From Oscillibacter sp. 1-3 (GTDB lineage: Bacteria > Bacillota > Clostridia > Oscillospirales > Oscillospiraceae), in NCBI RefSeq assembly GCF_000403435.2, contig NZ_KE159711.1, positions 66,002-130,001 on the forward strand: a stretch of DNA of 64,000 nucleotides. The letters are read 5' to 3'. Of this stretch, positions 1 to 7,778 are shown piece after piece (the stretch's first letter is position 1; every line of letters begins with the position of its first letter). A model generated the notes under the pieces. That model searched no databases, was not told where the DNA came from, and worked only from the letters and a program-made list of their open reading frames with translations. The translations under genes and the position numbers were made by a program.

Positions 1-37
1 CTTCCTTCCTTCCTTCCTTCCTTCCTTCCTTCCTTCC
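1..37. repeat. Tetranucleotide microsatellite (CTTC/GGAA)n, at least 9 units
   Basis: Nine consecutive CTTC units are visible, and the tract runs off the left edge, so the true copy number is larger or unknown. On the minus strand it is (GGAA)n and lies in frame inside the formyltransferase gene, encoding a repeating Arg-Lys-Glu-Gly pattern. Four is not a multiple of three, so gain or loss of one unit shifts the reading frame. That is the classical layout of a slipped-strand contingency locus. The window starting inside the tract may mean an assembly broke there. Confidence 0.95.
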
Positions 38-968
38 GGGCCAACAGCTCCTGCATATCAAACATGGCTGACTCCTCTCCCTTCTCCTGATCGCATTTTT
101 GAGAAGTATCTTGTTTCAGGCCAAACAGCCTGACAGACTCTCCGTCTCTGGATATCGTGCATGTGTCATGGAGCAAATCCAGGGAAAACGCAGCGTCCCC
201 TGGGGAAGGCTCGAGTGCGTACCGTTCCCAGCTATAGCGAATCCCGTCATATTCAAGGAGCGGAACCCCCAATAACGCCAGCTTTCCATAATCCATGGCG
301 CGTAAAAAAGCATATGTCTGAGAGATATCCCAGGCCAAAGACAGCATACCGTCATTGGGTCTTTCCCAGGAAAAATGAAATTTGATGTCTTTCCGCTCCT
401 CCTGCTTTCGGCGCGGAAGCTCCTCTCCGCGGCATAGATCATTCAAAATTTCCTGGAACATATTGAATGCAGTTTGTGTCTGGAGAGACAACAGCCGAAT
501 CGACGTGATATGCGGCGATAAAAGAATCTCTCTTTGCGCAACAATATTTCCGGTATCCACATGGGCATCCACAAAGTGCCATGTTACACCGGCTGTCTGA
601 TCCTGCGAAAAAATGGTCCACGCTTCCGCGTTTCTGCCCGGATGTTTCGGCAGCAGGGAATTGTGATAATTCAGAATTGGAACCCTCTCTGCCAGACTGC
701 CGGGAAATAAATAGACGTTATTGATGCTGAAGATGACAGCCGGATTTACTTCCAGGATTTCCGCTTCAAGCCCTTCTCCAACCTCGCCATAATGCACGCC
801 GGCTATGTGGGACAGGGATCTTTCCAAAATAGAGACATTGCTCTGCTTTTTTTCATAAACATAAATTTCTGCATCAACCATATCTCTAAGCAGTTTTACA
901 CAGCGCGCCGCAATGGTCCCTGAGCCGAACACAGCCAAGCTATTCGCTTTTCTCAAATTAATACTCAT
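1..968 (-). CDS. Formyltransferase family protein, 3' end off window, carrying a frame-shifting repeat
   Basis: Translation from the ATG at 968 stays open to the left edge (322 codons). A Rossmann-like N-terminus (VFGSGTIAARC) is followed by the formyl-transferase signature NYHNSLLPKHPGRNAE and then VDAHVDTGNIV. Asn100, His102 and Asp138 have the same spacing as the catalytic Asn-His-Asp triad of GART and methionyl-tRNA formyltransferases. The family moves a formyl group from 10-formyl-tetrahydrofolate to an amine. Its position, last visible gene after two amino-acid adenylating enzymes and a carrier protein, suggests formylation of a sugar amine or carrier-bound amino acid rather than initiator tRNA. 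After about residue 308 the frame enters the GGAA tract, so everything downstream depends on repeat number. Start is 14 bp after the upstream stop; the ribosome site is weak. Confidence 0.85.
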   Translation of the reverse strand, partial: MSINLRKANSLAVFGSGTIAARCVKLLRDMVDAEIYVYEKKQSNVSILERSLSHIAGVHYGEVGEGLEAEILEVNPAVIFSINNVYLFPGSLAERVPILNYHNSLLPKHPGRNAEAWTIFSQDQTAGVTWHFVDAHVDTGNIVAQREILLSPHITSIRLLSLQTQTAFNMFQEILNDLCRGEELPRRKQEERKDIKFHFSWERPNDGMLSLAWDISQTYAFLRAMDYGKLALLGVPLLEYDGIRYSWERYALEPSPGDAAFSLDLLHDTCTISRDGESVRLFGLKQDTSQKCDQEKGEESAMFDMQELLARKEGRKEGRKEG

Positions 969-982
969 CGTTCTACTCTCGT

Positions 983-2500
983 CTATATTCCCTCTCTCAG
1001 CCTCAGCCGGTCGATCTTGCCATTGGTATTCCTGGGAAGAAGCTCCATATGGATAAACCTTCCCGGGACCATGTATTGGGGCAGCTGTCTCCCAATCTCC
1101 CGCCGCAAAACAGCCGCCTCCAGCTCTTTTGGCGCTTCGTAAAAGAACACGATCTCCTTTTTACCGTGATCGTAGACGGCGCAGCCGTTTCTGACCAGCT
1201 GGAGCGTATTGACGATGACATGCTCAATCTCGCCCAGCTCAACCCGTTTGCCCATGTGTTTAATGAGACTGTCATTTCGCCCCTTGTATACAATCTCGCC
1301 CTCTTCATTGATGTAAACAATGTCGCCTGTTCTGTAAATCAGCTCCGGATATGCGGTATTGAGCGGATTCTGGACAAATACAGCAGCCGTTTTCTCCGGG
1401 TTGTTGTAATAGCCCATGGCCAGGGAAGAACCTCGGACACAGAGTTCTCCCTCCTCGCCCGGAGAAACCAGCCGGTTCTCGCCGTTCAAAATCAGGATAT
1501 CCGTATTGCGGCAGGGCTTTCCGATGGGAATTGGCTCGTCGTCTCTGAGCGGACGGTCTGCCACGTAATAGGTACAGTCCACTGTAATTTCAGTCGGGCC
1601 GTACAGATTCACAAACGTTGCCTGCGGCAGTTGTCTTCGCCAATAATTAAACTGCTTGGTCGGAAAGACCTCTCCGGCAAACCAGACCATTCTGACCTCT
1701 GGCAGGGGAATTCGGGAAAGCAGGTCCATATTCGCAATGTTTACCATGATCGTCGGCACCCAGAAAAGATAGGTCGCATGCCTTTCCTGCAAAAATTGCA
1801 GCAGCCTTGCCGGAAAGCTTGGATAGTTTTCCGGAATAAGTAGCAAGGTACAGCCCCGAACCAACATCAGACAAAATTCATAGCTGAAATGGTCAAACAC
1901 AATGGGGGCAATGCTGCCGGCGATATCATCCTGTCTAAGGCCCAGGGTCTCAATCGCCCAGGTGGTATAGTCGATAAAGCTCCTATGGTTCAGGACAACG
2001 CTTTTGGGCGTTCCTGTGGAGCCGGATGTGTTGATGAGACACAGCGGGTCCGTGTCGATCACATCCTCCAGCGCCCTTTGGAGCTCCTCCTCCGCGCCGG
2101 CCCTGGGAATCTGTCCATCCACAAGGACGGTCCGGTCCTCCGGCCAGACGGCGGACAAGGCCGCCTGATGCTTCCCGTCCGTAATTACGAATAGCGGGTC
2201 TACCAGATCCAGGATGTTTGCGATCCGCCGGCCCGGCGTCTTTACATCCAGATTCATGTAGGCATTCCCGGAATAGACGATCCCAAGATCGCTTGTGATC
2301 GACTCGATGCTCTTGGGGAGATACACCGCCACGGGCTGGCGGATCTGACCGTGACTCTTCCGCCGCAGCTGTGCCGCTAAAGCCAGGGCGTTCCCGGATA
2401 ATTCCGCAAACGTGATCTCCCTTTCACCATCTATGACGGCCGTTTTTTCCGGCGCCTCCGCCAAGGTCCTTTCAAAATACTCCAGAATATTTTTAATCAT
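983..2500 (-). CDS. Amino-acid adenylation enzyme (DltA/NRPS A-domain-like), first copy
   Basis: This 505-aa stand-alone adenylation enzyme activates a carboxylic acid as an acyl-AMP and normally loads it onto a carrier protein. Visible core motifs are the phosphate loop TSGSTGTPKS near residues 158-167, NLYGPTEIT (A5), YRTGD (A7), a K-rich A8 segment and the terminal NTNGKIDR with the A10 lysine. In the binding pocket the FDHF segment keeps the Asp that holds the alpha-amino group in NRPS A domains and DltA, which suggests an amino-acid substrate. It differs from the second copy at 6231-7754, so two substrates are likely. Start follows AGAAGG 9-10 bp upstream. It ends 14 bp before the formyltransferase. 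Confidence 0.88.
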   Translation of the reverse strand: MIKNILEYFERTLAEAPEKTAVIDGEREITFAELSGNALALAAQLRRKSHGQIRQPVAVYLPKSIESITSDLGIVYSGNAYMNLDVKTPGRRIANILDLVDPLFVITDGKHQAALSAVWPEDRTVLVDGQIPRAGAEEELQRALEDVIDTDPLCLINTSGSTGTPKSVVLNHRSFIDYTTWAIETLGLRQDDIAGSIAPIVFDHFSYEFCLMLVRGCTLLLIPENYPSFPARLLQFLQERHATYLFWVPTIMVNIANMDLLSRIPLPEVRMVWFAGEVFPTKQFNYWRRQLPQATFVNLYGPTEITVDCTYYVADRPLRDDEPIPIGKPCRNTDILILNGENRLVSPGEEGELCVRGSSLAMGYYNNPEKTAAVFVQNPLNTAYPELIYRTGDIVYINEEGEIVYKGRNDSLIKHMGKRVELGEIEHVIVNTLQLVRNGCAVYDHGKKEIVFFYEAPKELEAAVLRREIGRQLPQYMVPGRFIHMELLPRNTNGKIDRLRLREGI

Positions 2501-2520
2501 AATATTACCTTCTGTATATT

Positions 2521-3381
2521 TCAGCAGTGTGTGACCCGTTCTCCGTTTTTCCCAAACGTATACTCATGGGTCAGATCCTTTTCCGCATAGGGAGCTGTGA
2601 AGCTGAAAGGGTCTCTCCTGATCCGGTCAGTGACCGCCTGGAAGATGTCCTCCTCCGTGATGCAGGCTATTTCCCCATCCCCCAACGGCGCAATCCTCAG
2701 AGCTCCCTCTCGAAAGAGATCCTCTTTGAGCTCCGCAAAGCTCATCAGCTCCACGCCTCCGCACTGCGTATGAATCGCGTGCGTATGCTGGAAAGCCTGT
2801 CCGTTTTCATCTATGATGGTACCGGAAAATCGCATATCAAAGCGATACGGAACATCCAATACCTTCTCGATGTAGTGGATATATGTGAAATATTCCGCGA
2901 ACTCCGCCCCAAAGAATAAGAACTTTACATTTCCCGCCCGGTGCAGCCGGTCGAAGCCGGAATCCGGGCCAAAGCAATGGGCCGTCGGATCACCGGATGC
3001 CAGATCCGTCCGTTCCCCCTTCACCAGCAGCGAGAGCAGAGGGTCCAGAGAGCGGCGCACGTCCAGCTGTGTGCGGAAATACTCAGCGAGTATCCCCATA
3101 CTGGTCCGGCTCTTTCGCACGTCATAGATCTCATGGTTTGCAAAGCTGAATGAGAATCCTGGAAACACTAATGTGGGAATCTTCAAATCCAGAAATATCT
3201 GATAAAGCTCCTGCAAATATCCCGTCCTCCCCAAAGAGCGGTTTGGCCGTCCAAACATCAGATCCGAATGAATGAACAGGATATCACAGCGATCCGCGCC
3301 GACCGTCTGGAGCTGCTCCAACACGTCCTCCCGCCTCCATGGACAGCCGCAGGCGGTCTTGAAAAGTTCCACATTCTCCAT
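2521..3381 (-). CDS. AAC(3)-type (aminoglycoside 3-N-acetyltransferase family) N-acyltransferase
   Basis: The 286-aa protein has the AAC(3)/YokD fold signatures: an early FIHSDLMFG strand, a PTLVFPGFSFSF core, and a late segment ending in FTYIHYIEKV with the conserved His. The family moves acetyl from acetyl-CoA to an amine. In a surface-polymer cluster the target is more likely a biosynthetic amine than an antibiotic; nothing here shows drug resistance. The ATG at 3381 was chosen because AAGGAG lies nine bases upstream; an in-frame ATG at 3414 lacks a good site. It sits between the SDR gene and the first adenylation gene in the same tight operon. Confidence 0.8.
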   Translation of the reverse strand: MENVELFKTACGCPWRREDVLEQLQTVGADRCDILFIHSDLMFGRPNRSLGRTGYLQELYQIFLDLKIPTLVFPGFSFSFANHEIYDVRKSRTSMGILAEYFRTQLDVRRSLDPLLSLLVKGERTDLASGDPTAHCFGPDSGFDRLHRAGNVKFLFFGAEFAEYFTYIHYIEKVLDVPYRFDMRFSGTIIDENGQAFQHTHAIHTQCGGVELMSFAELKEDLFREGALRIAPLGDGEIACITEEDIFQAVTDRIRRDPFSFTAPYAEKDLTHEYTFGKNGERVTHC

Positions 3382-3423
3382 GTTTGTTTTCTCCTTATTT
3401 GTTACATTCTGCAATGATGTCTC

Positions 3424-4191
3424 TCAAATCCACCCGCCATCGGCCTGAATGTTTTTTGCGTTGATGCTTGAGGAGGCATCGCAGATCAAAAAGGCACATA
3501 TGCGGGCAATCTCCTCCGGGGACTGCCAGCCTGAAAGCGATGTCTGCGCAGTTCGCTCAAAAAAATCATGGTTGCCCAGTTCTTCCGAAAGACGCTCCAG
3601 CATCTCCGTCTTTACCGCCCCGGGGCTCACACAGTTAACGCGGATTTTCCGATCTTTCAGCTCCATGGCCATAACCGCCACGGCGGCTTCCAACGCAGCC
3701 TTAGCCGAAATGTAAGCCAGCTCATACGGGCGGGGACGGCGAGCCAAGACCGCAGATATCCCAATAATTGAACCCCCGTCCCGGCTATACCGCTTTTTCC
3801 CGAACTGACGGACAAGTTCCACAAAAGAGTAGAAATCGACGGCCATGACCTCCTCCAGCCGCGATCTGGTCAATGCCCTCAGCGGGATGACGCCGGGAAT
3901 CCCGGCGCAGTGGATCAGCCCATCCAGTTTTCCTGTCCTCGAAACGATTGTTTGAAAGAAAGAGTCCAACCCCTCTGGGCAGGCCAGGTCCTGTGTGATG
4001 GACGCGCAGCACGCCGCCGCCAACTGACGCTCCGTCTCCGCCAGGCGAGTGCTGTCACGTCCGGTAATTGCCACGCTTGCCCCCAGCTGGGCACAGCGCA
4101 GCGCTGCCGCCCGGCCAATTCCGGAGGAGGCGCCGGTAACAAGCACCGTCTTTCCTGTCAGCTTCATATCCTCTGTCAGACTCGGAATCAT
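3424..4191 (-). CDS. Short-chain dehydrogenase/reductase (FabG-like)
   Basis: This is a classical SDR of about 255 aa. It has the nucleotide-binding TGASSGIG near residue 20, the CAG/NAG-like HCAGIPG motif, catalytic Ser in GISAVLA, the YISAK (Tyr-x-x-x-Lys) pair and a C-terminal NIQADGG typical of FabG relatives. It probably reduces a carrier- or CoA-bound keto group with NAD(P)H. Next to a FabD homologue and a carrier protein, a fatty-acid/polyketide-like tailoring role is plausible, but no ketosynthase is present. The start is uncertain: ATG 4191, GTG 4197, or an internal ATG at MKLTGK, where family members often begin. Confidence 0.85.
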   Translation of the reverse strand: MIPSLTEDMKLTGKTVLVTGASSGIGRAAALRCAQLGASVAITGRDSTRLAETERQLAAACCASITQDLACPEGLDSFFQTIVSRTGKLDGLIHCAGIPGVIPLRALTRSRLEEVMAVDFYSFVELVRQFGKKRYSRDGGSIIGISAVLARRPRPYELAYISAKAALEAAVAVMAMELKDRKIRVNCVSPGAVKTEMLERLSEELGNHDFFERTAQTSLSGWQSPEEIARICAFLICDASSSINAKNIQADGGWI

Positions 4192-4209
4192 AAGCACACT
4201 CTCTCCTCA

Positions 4210-5139
4210 TCAGCCGTCCGCCGCATGCCGGAGCACAGCCTCCAGCGTTTCCATATCTTCCACATGATACGCCTTTCCCTGGGGTACAATCTTTTTTACG
4301 AAGCTCTCCAGGGTCTTCCCCACGCCGAGCTCCAGAAACGTATCCGCTCCCAGCTCCGACAAGGCGTTCACTGTGTCCACCCAGCGCACCGGCGACACCA
4401 GCTGCCGCAGAACGCACTGCCTGATCTCCTCCGCCTCCCTGTGGGGCCGCCCATCCACATTCATATAGACGGGAATTGACGCGTTCCGAAATCGCACAGA
4501 CTGAAAGGCCTCCTCCAACGCTACCCGTGCCGGCTCCATCAGTCCGCAGTGGGAAGGCACACTCACCGGCAGCCGCATTGCCCGGATCTTCCGCTCTTTT
4601 ACAAGCATCAAAAGCCTGTCCACAGCCTCCGCCTCACCGGAGACCACAGTCTGCGCCGGGGAATTGAAATTCGCCGGGACGACATAGCCTCCTGCCTCGC
4701 TACACAGCGCCTCCACTTCCTGGGGGCGCAGCTTCATGACGGCGGCCATAGCGCCCTGGCCGGGCGGCACAGCGTCCTGCATAGCGTCCGCCCGAATCTG
4801 GATTACGCGGAAGGCATCCTCCATTGTCAGCACGCCCGCGGCGGCCAGCGCCGCGTATTCCCCCAGGGAAAACCCGGCGGCCGCATCGGGGTGCAGCCCT
4901 CTCTCGGTGACCGCCGCATAAGCGGCCAGGTCCGCCGCCAGCATACACGGCTGTGTATTGCGGGTCAGGTTCAGCTCCTCCTGCGAACCGCGGAAGCAGA
5001 TCTCCGCAAGATTCCGCTTCAAAACGCCTGCCGCAAGCTCGAACACAGACCGGGCGGCAGGGCTGTTGTCATACAGCTCCTTTGCCATACCGGGGCACTG
5101 CGCCCCCTGGCCCGAAAAAAGAATCGCGATTTTCCCCAT
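4210..5139 (-). CDS. fabD: Malonyl-CoA:ACP transacylase (FabD-like)
   Basis: This 309-aa acyltransferase has all the family hallmarks: GQGAQ near residue 10, the nucleophile elbow GFSLGE around residue 92, the arginine of IQIRADAM that salt-bridges the malonyl carboxylate, and PSHCGLM with the catalytic His. It should charge the neighbouring carrier protein with a malonyl group. No ketosynthase, KR/DH pair or enoyl reductase lies nearby, so elongation would have to use housekeeping enzymes, or malonyl may itself be the transferred group. AAAGGAG lies seven bases before the ATG. The carrier-protein gene is 30 bp upstream. Confidence 0.9.
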   Translation of the reverse strand: MGKIAILFSGQGAQCPGMAKELYDNSPAARSVFELAAGVLKRNLAEICFRGSQEELNLTRNTQPCMLAADLAAYAAVTERGLHPDAAAGFSLGEYAALAAAGVLTMEDAFRVIQIRADAMQDAVPPGQGAMAAVMKLRPQEVEALCSEAGGYVVPANFNSPAQTVVSGEAEAVDRLLMLVKERKIRAMRLPVSVPSHCGLMEPARVALEEAFQSVRFRNASIPVYMNVDGRPHREAEEIRQCVLRQLVSPVRWVDTVNALSELGADTFLELGVGKTLESFVKKIVPQGKAYHVEDMETLEAVLRHAADG

Positions 5140-5169
5140 CCCTGCACTCCTTTACCGCACACCGGCCAG

Positions 5170-5397
5170 TCACGCCAGAAGCTCTTTGATCGTCTGGATA
5201 ATCCGGTCCTTGTTTCCGAAATACTCCTCCTCCAACAGAGCCGGATCAAAGTCAATCTCGAAGGCGTCCTCCAGATCACCGATCATCGTGACAAATGACA
5301 GCGAGTTTACAAGCCCGTCCTCCAGCATGTTGCTGCCCGTGTAGGTGAGGAGCTCTTCATTGGTCTCCGCCAAAATCTTTAAAACCTTCTCTTCCAT
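5170..5397 (-). CDS. Acyl/peptidyl carrier protein (DltC/ACP-like)
   Basis: The 75-aa acidic four-helix protein has the phosphopantetheine attachment Ser in GLVNSLSFV, with Asn in place of the usual Asp before the serine. It is the only carrier in the visible cluster and therefore the likely shared partner of the two adenylation enzymes, FabD and the MBOAT protein. The second ATG (5397) is preferred: GGAGG is eight bases upstream of it and only two from the first ATG at 5403. It follows the GNAT stop codon directly, so translational coupling is likely. Confidence 0.88.
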   Translation of the reverse strand: MEEKVLKILAETNEELLTYTGSNMLEDGLVNSLSFVTMIGDLEDAFEIDFDPALLEEEYFGNKDRIIQTIKELLA

Positions 5398-5399
5398 GT

Positions 5400-6215
5400 T
5401 CATGCCCTCCTAATCAAAATTTTGTGATACTGTTTCGTTCGCTCGTAACCCAACGACCTGTGCAGCCGGATAGAGCTGGTATTTTGGTCTTCAATGGTCG
5501 CCCGTAATATCTTATTGGGGTGTTCCCGAAGTTCCCGCTCTAAACCCTCAGAAAGCAAATATGCTCCCACGCCGGGAAACTCGTCATAGACGAATACAAA
5601 TCCGTTTCCCCAGCCGTCTTTTTTCCCCATGCTGCTGCCGGCATGCTTCCCGTCTACCGCACAGGACAGGATGCTCATCGTTTCTAGATACTCAGGAAAG
5701 GCTTTCCGCAGAGGCAGGGCATCGCTGTATGGGTCAAAGATGTCATACATGGCGGACAGCTCCTCCACGCTGGCCTGATATGTGAGGTCAAAGCCCTTCA
5801 AGTGAAAACGCCGGAAATCCTGCCCGCTCTTTCGATCATAGAAATGGTAGGTCTTATAGTCGGTAAACCCCTCTGTGTACAGCTTTTCCAAAACAGCTCC
5901 CTGCTTCTCCCTCCCTTCCTCTTCATCGATTTCGCATGTCAGCACACCTCGTTCTACACTGGGGGGAAGCTCCAGCCTGATATGATCTGCGTCGCCTATG
6001 AAATAAAAGAGCTGATAGAACTCGTCCATCCGTTCAATGGCGTAAATGTTGTCGCCATCCTCTCGATAAAACATCTCCGTATATCGGAGGTCATCGTTCC
6101 GGGTGCTGTGCAGAAAATAATAATTCGTATAGTAGTGCCCCCGGCATTTCCGCCTCAGCGTCTTTGCTTTTGCCTCCAGCTCCGTTTCATTTCTGAGCAA
6201 TACCCACTCGCTCAT
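5400..6215 (-). CDS. GNAT-family N-acetyltransferase with long N-terminal extension
   Basis: The 271-aa protein has a C-terminal GNAT fold: the pyrophosphate-binding turn at GVGAYLLSEGL followed by DQNTSSIRLHRSLGYERT, a typical acetyl-CoA-contacting end. The first ~170 residues look like a degenerate second GNAT-like half with no motif I can assign. GNATs acetylate (or aminoacylate, in FemX-like members) small amines, so it may modify the amino group of the aminoacyl donor, as might the AAC(3)-type and formyltransferase genes here. AGGAGG precedes the start by about nine bases. The exact substrate is unknown. Confidence 0.75.
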   Translation of the reverse strand: MSEWVLLRNETELEAKAKTLRRKCRGHYYTNYYFLHSTRNDDLRYTEMFYREDGDNIYAIERMDEFYQLFYFIGDADHIRLELPPSVERGVLTCEIDEEEGREKQGAVLEKLYTEGFTDYKTYHFYDRKSGQDFRRFHLKGFDLTYQASVEELSAMYDIFDPYSDALPLRKAFPEYLETMSILSCAVDGKHAGSSMGKKDGWGNGFVFVYDEFPGVGAYLLSEGLERELREHPNKILRATIEDQNTSSIRLHRSLGYERTKQYHKILIRRA

Positions 6216-6230
6216 CGTTCCCGCCTCCTC

Positions 6231-7754
6231 TCAAACCATCTCCTTCAATCGGGTCCGGTCGATCTTTCCATTGGCGTTCAGCGGCATCTCCTCCAGCTGG
6301 ACTACCTTCTCCGGAATCATATACACCGGCAGCAGCCCGGACAGGCGCTCCTGCATCTCCGCTCTGGCAATCGGATGCTGGGATACCACGAACAGCACAA
6401 TCCGGCTGCGCTTTTGATCGTAGACACAGCAACAGCGGTCAATATCTTCAAGGGAAGAAACAGCAGTCTCAATCTCCCCCAGTTCAATGCGGTATCCAAG
6501 GTGCTTGATCTGGAAGTCCTTCCGGCCGACATAGACAAGCTCACCGTACTCGTTGTAGGAGGCCAAGTCTCCCGTCCTGTAGATCTTCTCCTCATACCGG
6601 TCATTCAGCGGATTCTGGACGAATGCCTCTTGTGTCTTCTCCGGATTTTTGTAGTACCCCACGGAAAGGCAGGTGCCCCTCACACACAGCTCGCCGACGG
6701 ACCCCCGTTCCTCCGGGCGGATTCGTCTGCCGTCTTCACCCAACAATAGGATTTCCGTGTTCCGCATGGGTTTGCCGATAGGGAGCGGCTCATCGTCTTG
6801 AAACTCCCGGTCCACTCTGTAAAAAGTACACGCGTCTGTAATCTCCGTAGGACCGTAAAGGTTGGCATACACAGCGCCAGGCACGGCCTCCCTCCACCGG
6901 TTCAGCTCTTTGTTCGGCATTGCCTCGCCGCAGAACAGCACACGCTTGATGGTCCCGGTCATATCTACCTTTTTCAGCACCCGGAGCCGCGCCACCACGA
7001 TTAGGGCGGTAGGGACCCAGAAGATCGTGTTAACTCTGTTTTCCTTTAAGTATTCCAGCAGCCGCGCGGGATTTGAAAACAGCTCTTTGGGGATAACATA
7101 AAGGGAGGCGCCGCTCTTTATGGCAGAGTAAATATCCAGAATGGAATTGTCAAAGTAGAACGGCGCCTGGTTGCCGAAGGAATCCGCCTCCGTAACACCG
7201 AACTCCTCCACTACCCAGTCGATATAATCAATGACCGCCCGGTGCTGAATCCCCACACCTTTGGGCATACCCGTGGAACCAGAGGTAAACAGAACGTAAA
7301 GCAAATCTGTATCCAGGATTTTCTCCGCCACAGAGCGAACAATATCTTCGTTCTCCTCCGATGGCTGGATATTTTCATAGATAAGATATTTTCCGCTGTA
7401 ACCAAAAGCCGCAAACTGTTCCTTCAGCTCTGCCGTCGTGATTACTATTTTGGGCTGGAATATTTCCAGGATTTTGTTTGCTCTCGATGCCGGCATCTCC
7501 TCATCAATTGGAGAATAAAAGTTCCCGCTGTAAGCAATTCCCATGAAAGAGGCCAACACCTTCGCGCTCTTTTCCATATAAACCACCACCGGCTCCCGCG
7601 GGCCGACGCCGCTGGAGATCAGTTCTGCGGCAATCGCCAAAGCCTTCTGCCGGTACTCCCGGAAAGACAGCATCTCCCACTCGTCTACAATGGCCGCTTT
7701 GTCCGGAAACCGCTCCGCTGTCCGGTCCAGCCATTCTGTTACGTTCTTCTGCAT
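6231..7754 (-). CDS. Amino-acid adenylation enzyme (DltA-like), second copy
   Basis: At 507 aa it is the size of D-alanine:carrier ligase DltA and carries the full set of A-domain motifs: FTSGSTGMPKG, FDNSILD (pocket Asp present), NLYGPTEIT, IYRTGDLAS, IKHLGYRIELGEIE and NANGKIDR with the catalytic lysine. It should activate an amino acid and pass it to the carrier protein at 5170-5397. It is immediately downstream of the MBOAT gene, giving the SGNH-MBOAT-DltA-carrier arrangement of dlt operons, interrupted only by a GNAT. It is closer to DltA by eye than the copy at 983-2500. AGGGAGG lies ten bases before the ATG. Confidence 0.9.
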   Translation of the reverse strand: MQKNVTEWLDRTAERFPDKAAIVDEWEMLSFREYRQKALAIAAELISSGVGPREPVVVYMEKSAKVLASFMGIAYSGNFYSPIDEEMPASRANKILEIFQPKIVITTAELKEQFAAFGYSGKYLIYENIQPSEENEDIVRSVAEKILDTDLLYVLFTSGSTGMPKGVGIQHRAVIDYIDWVVEEFGVTEADSFGNQAPFYFDNSILDIYSAIKSGASLYVIPKELFSNPARLLEYLKENRVNTIFWVPTALIVVARLRVLKKVDMTGTIKRVLFCGEAMPNKELNRWREAVPGAVYANLYGPTEITDACTFYRVDREFQDDEPLPIGKPMRNTEILLLGEDGRRIRPEERGSVGELCVRGTCLSVGYYKNPEKTQEAFVQNPLNDRYEEKIYRTGDLASYNEYGELVYVGRKDFQIKHLGYRIELGEIETAVSSLEDIDRCCCVYDQKRSRIVLFVVSQHPIARAEMQERLSGLLPVYMIPEKVVQLEEMPLNANGKIDRTRLKEMV

Positions 7755-7778
7755 TTTCCGACACCCTCCCTAAAAAAC

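Noticed and set aside
2521..3381. Aminoglycoside resistance gene
   Set aside because: The fold matches AAC(3), but the gene is embedded in a biosynthetic operon and no resistance context (promoter, mobile cassette) is present; a biosynthetic amine is the more likely target.
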